From the NCBI GenBank assembly GCA_021781095.1, contig JAJXXM010000158.1, positions 1 through 8,563 on the forward strand: 8,563 nt of DNA, in the 5' to 3' direction. Positions 6,665 to 8,563 of the stretch are shown one piece after another. The number at the start of each line of letters is the position of its first letter. Position 1 is the stretch's first letter. The notes beneath the pieces were generated by a model. That model ran no database searches. It saw only the letters and a program-made list of their open reading frames with translations, and was not told the origin of the DNA. Made by a program: the position numbers and the translations under genes. The DNA comes from a bacterium (GTDB taxonomy: Bacteria; Eremiobacterota; Eremiobacteria; Baltobacterales; Baltobacteraceae).

Positions 6665-7137
6665 GCGCGGACCGGCGCGCTTCGCCCGGTGCTGCCGAAG
6701 CCGCCCTCGCCGCGCGCGCTCTCGCCGAGATCGTCGACGATTTCGAACGTCGCGCGAGCGACCGGCGCGACGACGAGCTGCGCGATGCGCTCGCCGCGAG
6801 CGATCTCGACGCTCTCCTGCCCGTGATTGATGAGCAGCACGCAGATCTCGCCGCGATAATCGGCGTCGATCGTGCCGGGCGAGTTCAAACACGTAATCCC
6901 GCCGCGCAGCGCGAGCCCGCTACGCGGACGCACTTGTGCTTCGAATCCGTTCGGCAGTTCGATCGCGAAGCCGGTCGGAACGAGCGAGCGCTCTCCGGGC
7001 GCGAGGCGCAACGCATGCGCGGCGCAGAGATCCGCGCCCGCAGCCGCATCGCTCATGTAGGTCGGAGGGGGAAGCTCGGCGGCATGCGCGAGCCTGCGCA
7101 CGGCGACGCGCGGCGTTTGGCGAAGATCGGCGCTCAT
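6661..7137 (-). CDS. dut: Deoxyuridine 5'-triphosphate nucleotidohydrolase (trimeric dUTPase)
   Basis: Hydrolyses dUTP to dUMP and pyrophosphate, keeping uracil out of DNA and feeding thymidylate synthesis. All five motifs of homotrimeric dUTPases are present in 158 residues: AGADLCAA (33-40), PRSGLA (71-76), [11 protein letters not shown] (88-98) with the catalytic Asp D91 and the uracil-stacking Tyr Y94, [10 protein letters not shown] (114-123), and the glycine-rich C-terminal arm [10 protein letters not shown] (142-151). The length is usual for the family. The ATG at 7137 lies 6 bp after the nrdR stop, with AAAGG close upstream; the stop overlaps the panE start by 4 bp. Being directly behind nrdR suggests shared control by the dNTP-sensing repressor. 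Confidence 0.95.
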   Translation of the reverse strand: MSADLRQTPRVAVRRLAHAAELPPPTYMSDAAAGADLCAAHALRLAPGERSLVPTGFAIELPNGFEAQVRPRSGLALRGGITCLNSPGTIDADYRGEICVLLINHGQESVEIARGERIAQLVVAPVARATFEIVDDLGESARGEGGFGSTGRSAPVRA

Positions 7138-7143
7138 AGGCCT

Positions 7144-7596
7144 TTACTTAGGAAGAAGGGTCGAGAGTTCTTCTCGGAAGCTTTCAATATCTCGGAACGA
7201 GCGATAGACCGAGGCGAAGCGAATGTACGCGACGGGGTCGAGCCCGCGCAACGCCTCCATCACTTTTTCGCCGACGAGCGTCGACGGGACTTCGTTCTCG
7301 CCGCGTGCGAAGAGCTCGCGCTCCAATTCGGCGGCGATACTCTCCATCTGGTTCTCGGAGATCGGGCGCTTCTCGCAGGCCTTGTGCAGCCCCGAGAGCA
7401 GCTTCTCGCGCGAGTACTGCTCGCGGCGGCCGTCCTTCTTCACGACGAAGAGGCGCGATTGTTCCATACGCTCGTAGGTGGTGAAGCGGTGCTTGCAACG
7501 CGGGTCGAGGCACTCGCGGCGGCGGCGCACGACATTATCGTCGTCGCGTGAATCGACGACGCGTGTCTCGCTCTTGCGGCAGGTCGGACAGATCAG
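7144..7596 (-). CDS. nrdR: Transcriptional repressor NrdR, apparent CTG start
   Basis: NrdR represses ribonucleotide reductase genes, sensing ATP/dATP through an ATP-cone. From the proposed start the protein has 150 residues, normal for the family. A zinc ribbon covers 1-45 (MICPTCRKSETRVVDSR, then RRRRECLDPRCKHRFTTYER). The ATP-cone covers about 49-139 (VVKKDGRREQYSREKL near its start, AYIRFASVYRSF near its end). No ATG, GTG or TTG lies in frame ahead of the first CxxC. The first usual start codon, GTG 7530, would delete that knuckle and the VDSR motif. CTG 7596 gives M-I-C-P-T-C, exactly the family's M-x-C-P-x-C beginning, and has GTGAGGG upstream with 7-nt spacing from its GAGGG, so I place the start there. 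The second knuckle is CX4C (C29, C34) rather than the usual CX2C, and the loop before RRRRE is about two residues short. First gene of the nrdR-dut-panE-hemQ operon. Confidence 0.85.
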   Translation of the reverse strand: MICPTCRKSETRVVDSRDDDNVVRRRRECLDPRCKHRFTTYERMEQSRLFVVKKDGRREQYSREKLLSGLHKACEKRPISENQMESIAAELERELFARGENEVPSTLVGEKVMEALRGLDPVAYIRFASVYRSFRDIESFREELSTLLPK

Positions 7597-7603
7597 CGGC
7601 GAG

Positions 7604-7608
7604 CCCTC
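7604..7608 (-). promoter_or_regulatory. Shine-Dalgarno that decides the nrdR start
   Basis: On the minus strand GAGGG lies 7 nt before CTG 7596. It is the only strong ribosome-binding motif near the beginning of the NrdR-like sequence, and it makes CTG the best start. Confidence 0.6.
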
Positions 7609-7621
7609 ACGACGATGTAAC

Positions 7622-7634
7622 GCACATATTGTGC
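7622..7634. promoter_or_regulatory. Palindrome at the nrdR transcription start, possible operator
   Basis: GCACATATTGTGC: perfect 5-bp arms around TAT. On the minus strand it contains CACAATAT, the left half of the NrdR-box consensus (about ACACWATATWTWGTGT); the right half does not match. It sits at or just after the predicted transcription start of nrdR, so a role in autoregulation is plausible but unproven. Confidence 0.35.
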
Positions 7635-7642
7635 TTCGCGTT

Positions 7643-7672
7643 AGTATAACCCACTACCCGTAGGGAACGCAA
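7643..7672 (-). promoter_or_regulatory. Sigma-70-type promoter of the nrdR-dut-panE-hemQ operon
   Basis: On the minus strand the -35 is TTGCGT (7667-7672), the spacer is 18 bp, and the -10 is TATACT (7643-7648, five of six to consensus). Transcription would begin near 7636, giving a leader of about 40 nt before the CTG start. The -35 touches the foot of the terminator hairpin of the gene upstream. Confidence 0.6.
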
Positions 7673-7698
7673 AAGGACCACCGAGCGGTGGCCCTTTT
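7671..7698. terminator. Bidirectional-looking rho-independent terminator
   Basis: AAAAGG, one mismatch, CCACCG, a 2-nt AG loop (or GAGC if the inner pair is open), CGGTGG, one mismatch, CCTTTT. The stem is 12 bp with a T-run of four on either strand. It lies 32 bp past the stop of the minus-strand zinc-ribbon gene ending at 7731 and most likely ends that transcript, insulating it from the nrdR promoter. Confidence 0.7.
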
Positions 7699-7730
7699 CC
7701 GTATGTTCCTGGTCTTTCAGAGCGACGCGG

Positions 7731-7880
7731 CTACTTTGCCGCCCCGATCTTGAACATCTTCGTGCCGCATTTCGAGCACTTTCCCTCGGTCGCCGGGCGA
7801 CCGTTCTTCATCGTGATTTGCTTGGCGTCAGCCATGGGCTGTTTCGCTTTGCACTTGACGCAATAGGCTTCGACTGCCAC
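7731..7880 (-). CDS. DUF5679-type small zinc-ribbon protein
   Basis: A 49-residue protein with two CX2C pairs (C7/C10 and C35/C38) that should bind one zinc. The pattern YCVKCKAKQ (6-14), then ITMKNGRPATEGKCSKCG (22-39) and TKMFKIG (40-46) matches the DUF5679 family as I know it. These are short conserved proteins of unknown function, with C-terminal similarity to zinc ribbons found in topoisomerase I. The start is GTG 7880, with a strong GGAAGGAG at 5-nt spacing. The frame continues upstream without a stop to 8276, but that extension is Arg/Pro-rich and antisense to dprA, so it is not part of the gene. It stands alone between dprA (divergent) and the terminator at 7671-7698. Confidence 0.88.
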   Translation of the reverse strand: MAVEAYCVKCKAKQPMADAKQITMKNGRPATEGKCSKCGTKMFKIGAAK

Positions 7881-7885
7881 AGTTA

Positions 7886-7893
7886 CTCCTTCC
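7886..7893 (-). promoter_or_regulatory. Shine-Dalgarno of the DUF5679 gene
   Basis: GGAAGGAG on the minus strand, 5 nt before GTG 7880. It fixes the start of this small gene at a GTG and excludes the longer open frame. Confidence 0.75.
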
Positions 7894-7964
7894 GTATCGG
7901 CGACCCGCCGTTTCTCTGGGCCGCCCGCGATTCCCCCCGCTTGTCGGCGCGAGCCCGCTCGTGA

Positions 7965-8563
7965 ATGAACGGTATGGAGCTTCGCTTCGAACCCCGCGAG
8001 CGTTTCCTTGCCCTTCGCCCCGGCCGGCCGGAGCCGCGTTTTGCCGGGCTCTGGGCGACGGGGAGCCTCGAAGCCCTCGCGCGCCCCTGCCTCGCCATCG
8101 TCGGAACCCGGGCGGCAAGCCCCTATGGCCGCGGGCAGGCGCGCTCGCTCGCCGCCGAGCTCGCCGGGCTGGGCATCTGCGTGCTCTCGGGGCTCGCGCT
8201 CGGCATCGATGCGGCGGCGCACGAAGGAGCGCTCGACGCGGGCGCGCCGACGATCGGCGTCCTCGGCTCCGGGCACCGCTGCTTTTACCCCCCGCGAAAC
8301 GCCGCCCTAGCCCAGCGCATGCTTGCGGCGGGCGGCGCCGTGCTCTCACCCTTCCCACCGGAGGAACCCGCGCGCCCAGGGCAGTTTCTGGCCCGCAACG
8401 GCGTCGTCGTCGCGCTCGCCGACGCCGTGCTGGTCGTCGAAGCGCCGGCCCGCTCGGGGGCGCTGAACACCGCGAGCTGGGCCGGGGGCGAGATCCCGGT
8501 CCTCGCGCTCCCCTGCGACGTCGATCGCCGCAGCGGTGCCGGTAGCCTCGCCCGGCTCCGCGA
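7965..8563 (+). CDS. dprA: DNA-processing protein DprA/Smf family, 3'-truncated by the window
   Basis: DprA binds single-stranded DNA during natural transformation and loads RecA. In 199 visible residues the Rossmann-like core is clear: LAIVGTRAASPYG (43-55), VLSGLALGIDAAAH (73-86), IGVLGSG (97-103), YPPRN (108-112), PGQFLARN (138-145) and VVEAPARSGALNTA (157-170). Differences from the family: the usual N-terminal helical (SAM-like) domain is absent, with only about 42 residues ahead of the core. The RNR of the DNA-binding loop reads RNG, and the usual VPG near the end of the core reads LPC. It may thus be a divergent or non-transformation Smf protein. An in-frame TGA directly precedes ATG 7965; ATG 7974 is equally possible, and neither has a good Shine-Dalgarno. 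The 84 bp to the DUF5679 gene must hold divergent promoters, but I see no convincing one. Confidence 0.88.
   Translation, partial: MNGMELRFEPRERFLALRPGRPEPRFAGLWATGSLEALARPCLAIVGTRAASPYGRGQARSLAAELAGLGICVLSGLALGIDAAAHEGALDAGAPTIGVLGSGHRCFYPPRNAALAQRMLAAGGAVLSPFPPEEPARPGQFLARNGVVVALADAVLVVEAPARSGALNTASWAGGEIPVLALPCDVDRRSGAGSLARLR

Noticed and set aside
5474..6826. 450-codon plus-strand open frame, and a 324-codon one at 6577-7551
   Set aside because: Both are antisense to hemQ, panE, dut and nrdR, whose motifs are unmistakable. The plus-strand translations are Arg/Ala-rich with no domain.
6665..6892. N-terminal extension of panE to 6892
   Set aside because: It lies wholly inside dut in another frame, and the Rossmann strand starts right at ATG 6664 (MKVYIVGRG).
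7881..8276. Long N-terminal extension of the DUF5679 protein
   Set aside because: The extension is antisense to dprA and Arg/Pro-rich; a strong Shine-Dalgarno at 7886-7893 places the start at GTG 7880.

Overview
The window is GC-rich, densely coded bacterial chromosome. It has outer-membrane proteins (a TonB-dependent receptor and a probable barrel protein) and a HemQ-type enzyme of the coproporphyrin-dependent haem pathway. A cell with an outer membrane that uses this mostly Gram-positive haem route fits a diderm Terrabacteria lineage. My best guess, from memory of such gene sets and not from any search, is Candidatus Eremiobacterota (WPS-2) or a relative.

Layout. (1) 1-1140, minus strand: 5'-complete, 3'-truncated gene for a secreted protein with a copper-amine-oxidase-N-like (stalk) domain, a Pro/Thr linker and a beta-rich, probably barrel-forming, C-terminal part. 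(2) 1227-4229, plus strand: a small four-helix membrane protein of unknown function, then a complete TonB-dependent receptor with an N-terminal carboxypeptidase-regulatory-like domain. (3) About 4241-4845: the only long non-coding stretch, a cluster of REP/BIME-like palindromic repeats between two convergent genes. (4) 4846-7596, minus strand: a tight operon nrdR-dut-panE-hemQ with a 6-bp gap and then overlaps of 4 and 8 bp. It has a recognisable promoter, and nrdR apparently starts at CTG. (5) 7671-7698: terminator-like hairpin. (6) 7731-7880, minus strand: a 49-residue DUF5679-type zinc-ribbon protein starting at GTG. (7) 7965-8563, plus strand: 5' part of a dprA-like gene running off the window.

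How the genes work together. NrdR (repressor of ribonucleotide reductase genes) and Dut (dUTP removal, dUMP supply) both concern deoxynucleotide pools. PanE (pantothenate/CoA precursor) and HemQ (last step of haem b synthesis) are cofactor enzymes apparently carried on the same mRNA. The receptor and the small membrane protein probably form an uptake unit whose substrate cannot be read from the sequence.

The most distinctive signal is the repeat cluster. Conserved outer arms flank a short hairpin whose stem changes sequence between copies by paired substitutions, while a 3-nt loop stays nearly constant. Next in interest are the CTG start and palindromic operator-like site of nrdR, the shortened cofactor-binding domain of PanE, and the stalk-linker-barrel architecture of the first gene. 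No tRNA, rRNA, CRISPR array or transposase gene was seen.
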